Positions 1 to 7,045 of a stretch of 64,000 nt of DNA are shown here, piece after piece. The translations under genes were made by a program, and so were the position numbers. The DNA is from Collinsella sp. An7. GTDB taxonomy: Bacteria; Actinomycetota; Coriobacteriia; Coriobacteriales; Coriobacteriaceae. The notes under the pieces are model-generated. The model made no database searches. It was not told the origin of the DNA and saw nothing but the letters and a program-made list of their open reading frames with translations. The stretch is from positions 124,001-188,000 of the forward strand of contig NZ_NFHP01000003.1 in assembly GCF_002159335.1 (NCBI RefSeq), in the 5' to 3' direction. Each line of letters opens with the position of its first letter. Position 1 is the first letter of the stretch.

Positions 1-1049
1 CGCGTGAGAAGACCCGTCCGGTACGGGTGGGGTCAGTTACGATCGGTGGCGGCGCGCCCGTGGTGGTCCAGTCGATGACCTCGACCGATACCGCCGATGC
101 TATGGCCACGCTCGAGCAGGTGCGCGCCCTAGCCGCGGCGGGGTGCGACGTGGTTCGGATTTCTGTCCCCACGCGCGAGGCCGTTGAGGGGTTCCGAGAG
201 GTGTGCGCCTCGTCTCCCGTGCCTATCGTAGCCGACATTCACTTCGACTATCGTCTTGCGCTCGCCGCCCTCGAGGCGGGGGCGGCCAAACTCCGCATCA
301 ACCCCGGCAACATCGGCTCATGGGAGAAGGTCGACGCCGTCATCGATGCAGCGGGGGAGGCGGGTGCTGCCATCCGCATCGGCGTGAACGCGGGCTCCCT
401 TGAGGATGACATCGCCTCGCGCGAGGAGCTGACTCTCCCCGAGAAGCTCGTCATGTCATCTGAGCGCTTTGTGGAGCACTTCGAGGCGCGCGGATTTACC
501 GATATCGTGCTCTCGGCTAAAGCACACGACGTACGCACCACGATCGACACGTACCGTGCGCTCTCGCGCGAGCTTCCGCAGGTGCCGCTCCATCTGGGCG
601 TTACGGAGGCGGGTACCGTTCGCCAGGGCACGATCAAGAGCTCGGTGGGTCTCGGCGTGCTTCTGGCTGAGGGTATCGGCGACACGCTCCGTGTCTCGCT
701 CACTGCAGACCCGGTTGAAGAGCCGCCTGTTGCATGGGGCATCCTCGAGTGCCTGGGGATTCGCCGCCGGGGCCCCGAGCTTGTGAGCTGTCCCACCTGC
801 GGACGCACGCAGGTCGACCTGATCGCTCTTGCGGAGGAGGTCGAGCGCCAGCTCACTGGTGTTACCAAGCCGATCTCTGTGGCCGTGATGGGCTGCGTGG
901 TCAATGGGCCGGGTGAGGCGTCGGGCGCCGACGTGGGCGTGGCCTGCGGACGCGGCTGCGGGCTCATCTTCAAGCACGGGGAGGTCGTGCGCAAGGTCCC
1001 GGAGGATCGGATCGTGGACGAGCTCATGGCTGAGATCGATCGGCTGTAA
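1..1049 (+). CDS. ispG: 4-hydroxy-3-methylbut-2-enyl diphosphate synthase IspG (5' end cut by window)
   Basis: The product reductively opens methylerythritol cyclodiphosphate to HMBPP, the next-to-last step of the cytosolic MEP isoprenoid pathway, using a [4Fe-4S] cluster. The frame is open from base 3 and already reads the conserved early stretch KTRPVRVG then VQSMTSTD, so only a short N-terminus lies outside the window. A Cys pair of the cluster is encoded at 789 and 798 (SCPTCGR), and the third Cys with a conserved Glu follows in GCVVNGPGEA. The frame ends with TAA at 1047. ispH, the following pathway step, lies 11 kb downstream rather than next to it. The family call is secure. The true start is not visible. 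Confidence 0.96.
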   Translation, partial: REKTRPVRVGSVTIGGGAPVVVQSMTSTDTADAMATLEQVRALAAAGCDVVRISVPTREAVEGFREVCASSPVPIVADIHFDYRLALAALEAGAAKLRINPGNIGSWEKVDAVIDAAGEAGAAIRIGVNAGSLEDDIASREELTLPEKLVMSSERFVEHFEARGFTDIVLSAKAHDVRTTIDTYRALSRELPQVPLHLGVTEAGTVRQGTIKSSVGLGVLLAEGIGDTLRVSLTADPVEEPPVAWGILECLGIRRRGPELVSCPTCGRTQVDLIALAEEVERQLTGVTKPISVAVMGCVVNGPGEASGADVGVACGRGCGLIFKHGEVVRKVPEDRIVDELMAEIDRL

Positions 1050-1084
1050 TGGGTCAAATCAGCTGTCACCTTGTCTAACCGCCC

Positions 1085-1170
1085 GGCGTGGGGCACGGTT
1101 GTTCTTTCCTCGCTGGTCCTCGGGCTTCGCCCTGCGGAATCGCTCGGAAAGAACAACCGTGCCCCACGCC
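1085..1170. repeat. Long hairpin A: 25-bp perfect arms around a 36-nt loop
   Basis: Arms 1085-1109 and 1146-1170 are perfect reverse complements over 25 bp. The 36-nt loop (1110-1145) is identical, in reverse orientation, to the loop of hairpin B at 1531-1566. The loop itself contains a small GGGC-ttc-GCCC stem. It begins 36 bp after the ispG stop. It could act as a terminator, although no T-run follows, or it could be a dispersed structured repeat. Confidence 0.9.
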
Positions 1171-1303
1171 TGCGTTTGCAATGCTGGTCTGGTCCGACCG
1201 GCCCATGGGGGAAAGTCAATATCGCATGGGTGACGTTGTTGATGCGTTGACGGATTCCCTTGTGGCCACTAGGGCCAATACACCTTTGCCGTTCGCCCAG
1301 CTT

Positions 1304-1346
1304 TTGTGCGGAATGAACGTATATTTTGCGCACTAGGTGAGTGAAC
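1304..1346 (+). repeat. 43-nt three-block intergenic motif, copy 1
   Basis: Three blocks, TTGTGCGGAATG, TTTTGCGCA and GTGAGTGAAC, are separated by 8 and 4 bases. The same blocks at exactly the same spacing occur at 62345-62387, and 32 of 43 positions agree without gaps. The spacers differ while the blocks are kept, as expected for a protein-binding or structured element. The function is unknown. Confidence 0.6.
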
Positions 1347-1506
1347 GACATAACTAAGGGTCGGGGTGCGTCTGCAATGTCTCCCTTCCGGCCAACCTCA
1401 TCGTCTCAATCTTTTGTCCCTTAATCTTTCTTCACCATGCGTCGCGACCGGGCTACTGCCATGTATAACTCTGCAGATTGACCTAGGTTTGGGCACGGTG
1501 CACGAT

Positions 1507-1590
1507 CCCGGGGCGGGCGAGCTGTATTCTGAGCGATTCCGCAGGGCGAAGCCCGAGGACCAGCGAAGAATTCAGCCCGCCCGCCCCGGG
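1507..1590. repeat. Long hairpin B: 24-bp arms around the same 36-nt loop, inverted
   Basis: Arms 1507-1530 and 1567-1590 pair over 24 bp with two mismatches. Their sequence is unrelated to the arms of hairpin A. The loop 1531-1566 is the exact 36-nt reverse complement of the hairpin A loop. It lies 70 bp before the proS start, so it would be in the proS leader if transcription starts upstream of it. Confidence 0.9.
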
Positions 1591-1660
1591 ACCCCAAGCC
1601 GCAACGAGCACGTGGTATCATCTTGCAGCGTTTTAAACCAGCCTGTCAGGAGGTCGCCTC

Positions 1661-3370
1661 ATGGTGATGAAGATGTCCCGTCTCTATGCACCCACCCTCA
1701 AGGAGGACCCGGCCGAGGCCGAGCTTGCGAGCCATAAGCTCATGCTCCGCGCTGGCATGATCCGCAAGCAGGCCGCCGGTCTCTACAGCTACCTGCCGCT
1801 CGCGTGGCGCTCGCTGCGCAAGATCGAGGCCATCGTGCGCGACGAGATGGATGCCGCGGGCGCCCAGGAGATGCTCCTACCCATCCTCACCGACGCCGAT
1901 CTCTGGCGCGAGAGCGGCCGCTGGAACGCCTACGGCCCCGAGCTCATGCGCGTGACCGACCGTCACGGCCGCGAGTTCGCCCTCGGCCCTACGCACGAGG
2001 AGACCATCACCGACCTCATCACCAACGAGCTCAAGAGCTACAAGCAGCTCCCGGTGAACCTCTATCAGATCCAGGACAAGTTCCGTGACGAGATGCGCCC
2101 CCGCTTTGGCCTCATGCGCGGTCGCGAGTTCATCATGAAGGACGGTTATTCCTTCAACGCCACGCAGGAGAGCCTGCAGGAGACCTACGATGCCATGAAG
2201 CAGGCCTATGCCAACATCTGCGAGCGCGTGGGGCTCAAGGCCCTTCCCGTCGTGGCCGATTCCGGCCAGATCGGCGGCGACACCTCCGTCGAGTTCATGG
2301 CGCTTGCCGACGCCGGCGAGGCGGCGCTCGTCTACTGCGACTCCTGCGGCTTTGCGGCCGACGAGGAGGCCGCAACGACCACGGTGCCCGTTTCTGAGGG
2401 CCCGGGCGACGGCACCCTCACCAAGGTGCACACCCCCGGTCTTGGCAGCATCGAGGCCGTGGCGGCGTTCTTCGGCTTCCCCGAGAACGGCACGCGCAAG
2501 TCGCTCGCCCTCATCACCGAGGATGGCACGCCCGTGGTGGCGATCGTTCCGGGCGATCACGAGCTTAACGATTGTAAGGCCGAGAAGCTTTTTGGTGCCT
2601 ATCACCTCATGACCGAGGATGAGCTTACCGAGTACGGTCTCCACAAAGGCTTTATCGGGCCGGTCGGCCTGCCCGAGGGCATCCGCCTTGTGGTGGACGA
2701 GACCCTGCGCGACTCCAAGAGCTGGACGTGCGGCGCCAACGAGGTCGACTACCACTACACGGGCGCGTGCCCCGGCCGCGACTTCACGGTCGACGAGTGG
2801 GCCGACCTCATCACCGTGCACGCCGGCGACCCCTGCCCGCACTGCGGTGAGGCGCTCGCGGGTGCCCGCGGCATCGAGGTCAGCCAGGTCTTCCAGCTCG
2901 GCACTAAGTACTCCGCCTCGATGGGCGCCACTTTTACCGATGAAGATGGCCGCGAGAAACCCTTCCTCATGGGATGCTACGGCGTGGGCGTATCGCGCAC
3001 GCTCGCCGCGATCATCGAACAGCACAACGACGAGCAGGGCATCATCTGGCCCGTCTCGGTGGCGCCCTACGAGGTTTCGGTCATCTCGCTCGACAAGAAG
3101 GGCGAGGCCCTCGACGCGGCAGCCGCCATCGCCGACGAGCTCGAGGCCTCGGGCGTCGACGTCATCTTTGACGACCGCGCTGAGCGCCCGGGCGTCAAGT
3201 TTGCCGACAACGACCTGATGGGCTTCCCGTACCAGGTGATCGTGGGCAAGCGCGGTCTCGCCAACGGCACGGTGGAGCTCAAGTCCCGTGCGACGGGCGA
3301 GCGCGAGGACGTGGCGCTCGACGAGGTCGCCCTTCGCGTCGCCGACCTTGTGAAGGCCCAGCGCGCCTAG
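1661..3370 (+). CDS. proS: Prolyl-tRNA synthetase, bacterial type with editing insertion
   Basis: This cytosolic class II aminoacyl-tRNA synthetase charges tRNA-Pro. Its 569 residues match the usual ~570 of the bacterial form. Motif 2 is seen around residues 147-160 (RFGLMRGREFIMKD) and motif 3 around 437-449 (GCYGVGVSRTLAA). The region between, roughly 230-390, is the YbaK-like insertion that hydrolyses mischarged Ala-tRNA-Pro. The C-terminal ~100 residues form the anticodon-binding domain. AGGAGG lies just upstream of ATG 1661. The gene stands alone between a hairpin-rich leader and a GC-rich terminator-like hairpin at 3387. Confidence 0.98.
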   Translation: MVMKMSRLYAPTLKEDPAEAELASHKLMLRAGMIRKQAAGLYSYLPLAWRSLRKIEAIVRDEMDAAGAQEMLLPILTDADLWRESGRWNAYGPELMRVTDRHGREFALGPTHEETITDLITNELKSYKQLPVNLYQIQDKFRDEMRPRFGLMRGREFIMKDGYSFNATQESLQETYDAMKQAYANICERVGLKALPVVADSGQIGGDTSVEFMALADAGEAALVYCDSCGFAADEEAATTTVPVSEGPGDGTLTKVHTPGLGSIEAVAAFFGFPENGTRKSLALITEDGTPVVAIVPGDHELNDCKAEKLFGAYHLMTEDELTEYGLHKGFIGPVGLPEGIRLVVDETLRDSKSWTCGANEVDYHYTGACPGRDFTVDEWADLITVHAGDPCPHCGEALAGARGIEVSQVFQLGTKYSASMGATFTDEDGREKPFLMGCYGVGVSRTLAAIIEQHNDEQGIIWPVSVAPYEVSVISLDKKGEALDAAAAIADELEASGVDVIFDDRAERPGVKFADNDLMGFPYQVIVGKRGLANGTVELKSRATGEREDVALDEVALRVADLVKAQRA

Positions 3371-3386
3371 GGTGTCTTCACGGGCA

Positions 3387-3422
3387 CCGGGGCAACCCTG
3401 CCGGCTCGGCCGGTTGCCCCGG
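3387..3422 (+). terminator. GC-rich hairpin after proS
   Basis: An 11-bp perfect stem (3387-3397 with 3412-3422) encloses a 14-nt loop, starting 17 bases after the proS stop. No U-tract follows directly, so its strength as an intrinsic terminator is uncertain. Confidence 0.6.
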
Positions 3423-3445
3423 GGCGGTATTCCCCAAAATAGTTC

Positions 3446-3474
3446 TTGCATTCGCCCGGGGCATCCCGTATAGT
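3446..3474 (+). promoter_or_regulatory. Promoter of the first tRNA-Ala
   Basis: TTGCAT at 3446 and TATAGT at 3469 are separated by 17 bases, and the -10 lies 16 bases before the tRNA. The same layout is repeated for the second copy. Confidence 0.8.
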
Positions 3475-3490
3475 ATTTCCCGCACCGGAT

Positions 3491-3566
3491 GGGGGCGTAG
3501 CTCAGCTGGGAGAGCGCTTGACTGGCAGTCAAGAGGTCAGGGGTTCGATCCCCCTCGTCTCCACCA
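3491..3566 (+). tRNA. tRNA-Ala (anticodon GGC), copy 1
   Basis: A full 76-nt cloverleaf with encoded CCA can be folded. The acceptor is GGGGGCG with CGTCTCC, including G-U pairs. The anticodon loop CTGGCAG reads GGC and the T-arm contains GGTTCGATCC. It decodes GCC and GCU alanine codons. It is identical in sequence to the copy at 4474. Confidence 0.97.
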
Positions 3567-3578
3567 TCGGATCTTTTA

Positions 3579-3607
3579 GAGCATCTACTCGGGTAGGTGC
3601 TCTTTTT
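3579..3607 (+). terminator. Intrinsic terminator of tRNA-Ala copy 1
   Basis: The stem GAGCA-T-CTAC pairs with GTAG-G-TGCTC across a TCGG-type loop and is followed by TTTTT. Confidence 0.85.
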
Positions 3608-3637
3608 CGTATGCAGTCATGCGGGGGAGTGCGGCGT

Positions 3638-4345
3638 ATGGATGGAGCGCGAGATACGATCGTCGAGCCGGAGCGCCTTCTGGAGCGGCTTGCGGTCGTG
3701 CATGACGACCGCTGGCGTTTCCCCCGAGGATGACTGCACGATAGCGGCGCCCTCGCGCCGTTTGCGTTCGCGGTCGTGGCACTTGCCGGCATGGCCATCT
3801 GCGCCTATGTTGGCGTGCGCAGCGGGTGGGTCATGCCCCTCATGATCGTCACGGCCGTCTGCGCGCTCCTGTTCGTCGGGCTCACGTGCCTGTCACTCGG
3901 GGTGTATCGCCGCCACGCCGCAGAACCGATGCGCGGGGATCTCTTTGCGATGGGCGGCGTGCTCTTCTCCATCTCGTGGATGGACGACGGGAAGGCTTAT
4001 GGCTCCTCCGGCAAGGGTATCGTTCGTATCCATGCCATCCCGCTCGATCGCGTGCGGGCGTATCGCAACAAGGAGGACCGCACCGTGTGGATTCTCCCAC
4101 AGCATGCGGGGGACTTGCGCGATATTTGGAGGCGGGGGCATCGCTGGGAGGAGCGTCGTGAGCTTTGCCGCAAGCTTCTTGCCCGCGGCATGCGATCGGC
4201 TGGCGAGACGGACCCCTTCTTCGGCGTCCACAAGGAGTTCGAGGACTTCTTGACCGCGCTCGGCGTGTCCATCGCGGACACGGACCAGCCGGTCGACTTT
4301 CTTGCCGGAACGGCGCACGGCGTACTGGCAGATGACCCGGAATGA
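3638..4345 (+). pseudogene. Two-helix membrane protein gene interrupted by an in-frame TGA
   Basis: I do not recognise the family. An ATG at 3638 with GGGGGA upstream opens a frame that meets TGA at 3731-3733 and then stays open, in the same frame, to 4345. The membrane helix that begins APFAFAVVALAG starts upstream of the first later start codon (GTG 3776), which also lacks a ribosome-binding site. The parts before and after the TGA therefore look like one original protein of about 235 residues. Two membrane helices are followed by a cytoplasmic domain rich in charged residues. It lies between two copies of a tRNA-Ala repeat, in a spot prone to loss. Alternatives are a sequencing error or a short protein starting at 3776. 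Confidence 0.55.
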
Positions 4346-4428
4346 TGCGCCTTGTTCGATACCTGCGGTCAATGCCGCGTCGATGAGCCATTTACACGCT
4401 GGCTCCACACATACGAGAAAAAAGGTAC

Positions 4429-4457
4429 TTGCAATCGCCCGGGGCATCCCGTATAGT
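4429..4457 (+). promoter_or_regulatory. Promoter of the second tRNA-Ala
   Basis: TTGCAA at 4429 and TATAGT at 4452 lie 17 bases apart. It differs from copy 1 by one base at the end of the -35 element. Confidence 0.8.
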
Positions 4458-4473
4458 ATTTCCCGCACCAGAT

Positions 4474-4549
4474 GGGGGCGTAGCTCAGCTGGGAGAGCGC
4501 TTGACTGGCAGTCAAGAGGTCAGGGGTTCGATCCCCCTCGTCTCCACCA
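4474..4549 (+). tRNA. tRNA-Ala (anticodon GGC), copy 2
   Basis: The sequence is the same as the tRNA at 3491, including the encoded CCA. It is the first tRNA of a possible Ala-Met transcript, because the next tRNA starts only 45 bases later. Confidence 0.97.
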
Positions 4550-4559
4550 TCGCAGATGC

Positions 4560-4587
4560 ACAGCCTCTGGTTTCAGAGGCTGTTTTT
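4560..4587 (+). terminator. Terminator-like hairpin between tRNA-Ala and tRNA-Met
   Basis: A 10-bp stem (ACAGCCTCTG with CAGAGGCTGT, loop GTTT) is followed by a run of T. The next tRNA starts 6 bases after the T-run, so either this terminator is leaky or it is a processing site. Confidence 0.75.
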
Positions 4588-4593
4588 ATATCT

Positions 4594-4669
4594 GGGCTCA
4601 TGGCGCAACGGTTAGCGCAGGGGACTCATAATCCCTGGGTTGCAGGTTCGAATCCTGCTGGGCCCACCA
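4594..4669 (+). tRNA. tRNA with CAT anticodon (elongator Met, or Ile2)
   Basis: This is a 76-nt cloverleaf with encoded CCA. The acceptor GGGCTCA pairs with TGGGCCC, and the anticodon loop is CTCATAA. The first acceptor pair is G-C and the anticodon stem lacks the three G-C pairs of an initiator, so it is not tRNA-fMet. Elongator Met and the TilS-modified Ile2 tRNA cannot be told apart from the anticodon alone. No separate promoter is visible. Confidence 0.93.
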
Positions 4670-4679
4670 TTGCACACCG

Positions 4680-4707
4680 ACTCGGGGGATTCGTCCCCCG
4701 AGTTTTT
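4680..4707 (+). terminator. Intrinsic terminator after tRNA-Met
   Basis: ACTCGGGGG pairs with CCCCCGAGT over a 6-nt loop and runs into TTTTT. Confidence 0.9.
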
Positions 4708-4794
4708 CGTTTCTATGGCAGCCTTCGCATTTCGTCCACCATGCAGCGTCTTCATGGCCGGGACATCGCTCAAACAACTTTTTGAAATTGGGGG

Positions 4795-4823
4795 TTGGCG
4801 CGCCGCTTGGGCCATGTTATAGT
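4795..4823 (+). promoter_or_regulatory. Promoter of tRNA-Val
   Basis: TTGGCG at 4795 and TATAGT at 4818 have a 17-base spacer, and the -10 lies 21 bases before the tRNA. Confidence 0.75.
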
Positions 4824-4844
4824 AGCTATCGCTGAAAAGCACAC

Positions 4845-4919
4845 GGGCGTTTGGCTCAGGGGTAGAGCACTTCCTTCACACGGAAGGGGTCACAAGTTCA
4901 AATCTTGTAACGCCCACCA
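4845..4919 (+). tRNA. tRNA-Val (anticodon CAC)
   Basis: This is a 75-nt cloverleaf with encoded CCA. The acceptor GGGCGTT pairs with AACGCCC, the anticodon loop TTCACAC reads CAC, and the T-arm is CAAGTTCAAATCTTG. It decodes GUG, a frequent codon in this GC-rich window. Confidence 0.96.
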
Positions 4920-4930
4920 TGCAATGTTCG

Positions 4931-4958
4931 GGGCCGGGGAGAAATCCTCGGCCCTTTT
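4931..4958 (+). terminator. Intrinsic terminator after tRNA-Val
   Basis: GGGCCGGGG pairs with CCTCGGCCC (one G-U) over a 6-nt loop, followed by TTTT. Confidence 0.88.
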
Positions 4959-5011
4959 GCTAGACAAGAACGTTGCGGCCGCTTGACGGCGACCGCTCAG
5001 GAGTGAGTGCC

Positions 5012-7045
5012 ATGATCCTGAACGTCGAGAAGGTTGAGAAGAGTTTTGGTGCACGCGTGCTGTTCTCGGGCGCGTCGTTCCAGGTAAACGCTGGCGACCG
5101 CTTTGCGCTGGTCGGCCCCAACGGTGCGGGTAAGACTACGCTGCTCAAGATCATCATGGGTATCGATACGCCCGATGCGGGAACCATCACCTTTGCCAAG
5201 GGCGTTAACGTGGGTTACCTCGAGCAGGAGACCAAGCTCGCCTCTGACATGTCGGTGATCGATGAGGTCGTTGCCTCCGCGCACGAGATCCGCGCGCTGG
5301 GCGAGCGTGCCGAGGAGCTGCAGCTCCAGATCGCCGAGGCGGGGGAGCGCGGCGAGGACCTCGATCGCCTGCTCGCTGAGTACGGACAGGTCCAGGACCG
5401 CTTTGAGCGCTTGGGCGGCTACGAGCTCGAGAGCAACGCCCGGCAGATTCTCGCGGGCCTGGGATTCCCCGTGAGCGAGTTTGACAAGCCGTGCCGCGAG
5501 TTCTCGGGCGGCTGGCAGATGCGCATCGCGCTCGCCAAGCTCTTTCTGCGTCATCCTGACGTGCTCCTCTTGGATGAGCCCACCAACCACCTCGACCTCG
5601 AGAGCGTGCAGTGGCTCCGCGGCTTTATCGCCACCTATGAGGGTGCTGTGCTCATCGTCAGCCACGACCGTGCCTTTATGGACGCCTGTGTGGACCACGT
5701 CGCCGCCATTGAGAACCGCCGCATCACCACCTACACGGGCAACTACAGCTCCTACCTCAAGCAGCGCGAGGACAACCTCGAGCAGATGCGCGCTAAGCGC
5801 GCCGCGCAGGAGCGCGAGATCGCCCACATGCAGGTCTTTGTTGATAAGTTTCGCTACAAGCCCACCAAGGCCGCACAGGCCCAGGAGCGCATGCGCCGCA
5901 TCGAGCAGATTAAGAGCGAGCTCGTGATCTTGCCGGAGGGTCACAAGCACGTGGACTTCAAGTTCCCCGATCCGCCGCGTTCGGGGGACATGGTGGTCAA
6001 GCTTGAGGACGTGGCTAAGTCATATGGCGATCACCACATCTACGACGGCATCAACCTTACGCTCTATCGTGGCGACCATGTGGCGCTCGTTGGTCCCAAT
6101 GGCGCGGGCAAGTCGACTCTCATGAAGATGCTCGCCGGCATCGAGGCGCCCTCAGCCGGTACGCGTGAGCTTGGTGTGAACGTGGGCGTGGCGTATTATG
6201 CGCAGCACCAGCTGGAGGGCCTCAACGAGTCCAATACGGTTCTGCAGGAGATCGACTCGGTGGCCCCCACGTGGACGGTCCCGCAGCAGCGGAGCCTGCT
6301 CGGCGCCTTCCTCTTCTCGGGTGAGGACGTCGACAAGCGCGTGGGCGTGCTCTCAGGCGGCGAGAAGGCGCGTCTGGCGCTCGCCAAGATGCTCGTTGCC
6401 CCTGAGGCGCTCCTCTGCCTTGACGAGCCCACCAACCACCTCGATATCGACTCGGTGGATATGCTCGAGAACGCTCTCAGGAATTTCCCCGGCACGATCG
6501 TCCTCATCAGCCATGACGAGCATCTCGTGCGCGCCGTGGCAAATCGCGTGGTCGATATCCGTGACGGTAAGATGACGGTGATCGACGGCGACTACGACTA
6601 CTATCTCTACAAGCGCGAGGACCTTGCGGCCCGTGCGGCGGGGGAGTCCGCGTCTGCACCCGCGCCCGCTTCGCCCAAGGCCGACGAGGGGCATCGCGTA
6701 CCGCGCACGCATCGCAGTGCTCAGGAGGCCCTGAGCGCGCCCGCCGGCAAGAAGACCCGCGAGCAGAAGCGCGCCGAGGCGGAGGCCCGAGCCGCCCTCA
6801 ACCGAAAGCTTAAGGGGCGCCGCGACCGGCTCGCCAAGATCGAGCGCCAGCTTGAGGGGGACCGTGCGCGCTACGAGGAGCTCATGGAGCTCATGGCCTC
6901 GGATGAGCTCTACGCCGACCAGGAGCGCTTCGCTGCAGCCCTTGGGGAGTACAACGAGCTCAAGAAGACGATCGGCGCGCTCGAGGACGAGTGGCTCGAG
7001 CTCTCTACCGAGATCGAGGAGGAGGTTGCTCGTGAACGGGCGTAA
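5012..7045 (+). CDS. ABC-F family ATPase (ribosome-associated, Uup/YdiF-like)
   Basis: This soluble protein has two ABC cassettes and no membrane part, as in ABC-F translation factors that act at the ribosomal E site. Walker A motifs lie near residues 36-43 (GPNGAGKT) and 361-368. Signature motifs are FSGGWQMRIAL near 164 and LSGGEKARLAL near 447. Both Walker B motifs read DEPTNHLD, the ABC-F hallmark. The linker between cassettes is rich in charged helices. Residues from about 580 to 677 form a coiled coil resembling the Uup C-terminal domain. ATG 5012 is chosen because AGGAG precedes it by 8 bases. The exact paralogue type (EttA, Uup or YdiF-like) is not settled. Confidence 0.93.
   Translation: MILNVEKVEKSFGARVLFSGASFQVNAGDRFALVGPNGAGKTTLLKIIMGIDTPDAGTITFAKGVNVGYLEQETKLASDMSVIDEVVASAHEIRALGERAEELQLQIAEAGERGEDLDRLLAEYGQVQDRFERLGGYELESNARQILAGLGFPVSEFDKPCREFSGGWQMRIALAKLFLRHPDVLLLDEPTNHLDLESVQWLRGFIATYEGAVLIVSHDRAFMDACVDHVAAIENRRITTYTGNYSSYLKQREDNLEQMRAKRAAQEREIAHMQVFVDKFRYKPTKAAQAQERMRRIEQIKSELVILPEGHKHVDFKFPDPPRSGDMVVKLEDVAKSYGDHHIYDGINLTLYRGDHVALVGPNGAGKSTLMKMLAGIEAPSAGTRELGVNVGVAYYAQHQLEGLNESNTVLQEIDSVAPTWTVPQQRSLLGAFLFSGEDVDKRVGVLSGGEKARLALAKMLVAPEALLCLDEPTNHLDIDSVDMLENALRNFPGTIVLISHDEHLVRAVANRVVDIRDGKMTVIDGDYDYYLYKREDLAARAAGESASAPAPASPKADEGHRVPRTHRSAQEALSAPAGKKTREQKRAEAEARAALNRKLKGRRDRLAKIERQLEGDRARYEELMELMASDELYADQERFAAALGEYNELKKTIGALEDEWLELSTEIEEEVARERA

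Larger units (their letters stand above)
1050..1660. other. 611-bp non-coding gap between ispG and proS carrying two long hairpins
   Basis: No convincing gene is seen here. The overlapping frames lack a ribosome-binding site and follow the hairpin arms. The gap holds two long inverted repeats (1085-1170 and 1507-1590) that share one loop sequence, and a 43-nt motif (1304-1346) that recurs near 62.35 kb. The middle part, about 1230-1480, is visibly less GC-rich than the genes on either side. A proS promoter could not be assigned with confidence. Confidence 0.7.
3445..3569 (+). repeat. Direct repeat, copy 1: promoter plus tRNA-Ala (125 bp)
   Basis: This segment and 4428-4552 are the same over 125 bp with two substitutions (at 3451 and 3487 in this copy). 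Each copy holds the whole promoter and the whole tRNA-Ala gene. The offset between copies is 983 bp. Exchange between them would remove the interrupted membrane gene that lies in between. Confidence 0.93.
4428..4552 (+). repeat. Direct repeat, copy 2: promoter plus tRNA-Ala
   Basis: Second copy of the 125-bp unit described at 3445. It starts 83 bases after the end of the interrupted membrane gene. Similarity stops just outside the promoter and just after the tRNA CCA, so the duplicated unit is the transcription unit without its terminator. Confidence 0.93.

Noticed and set aside
1600-1660. T-box leader for proS
   Set aside because: No AGGGTGGNACCGCG-type box or specifier stem was found ahead of the proS start.
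1877-3532. Long open frame (551 codons) on the minus strand opposite proS
   Set aside because: It follows from GC-rich codon use in proS. It has no recognisable domain and no ribosome-binding site, and proS is unambiguous on the other strand.
3731-3733. TGA read as selenocysteine
   Set aside because: There is no convincing SECIS-like hairpin just downstream, no redox motif (such as CXXU), and the protein is a small membrane protein. A nonsense change is simpler.
3445-4552. Direct repeats as attachment sites of an integrated element
   Set aside because: Integration at a tRNA duplicates only part of its 3' end. Here the promoter and whole tRNA are duplicated, and no integrase gene lies between.
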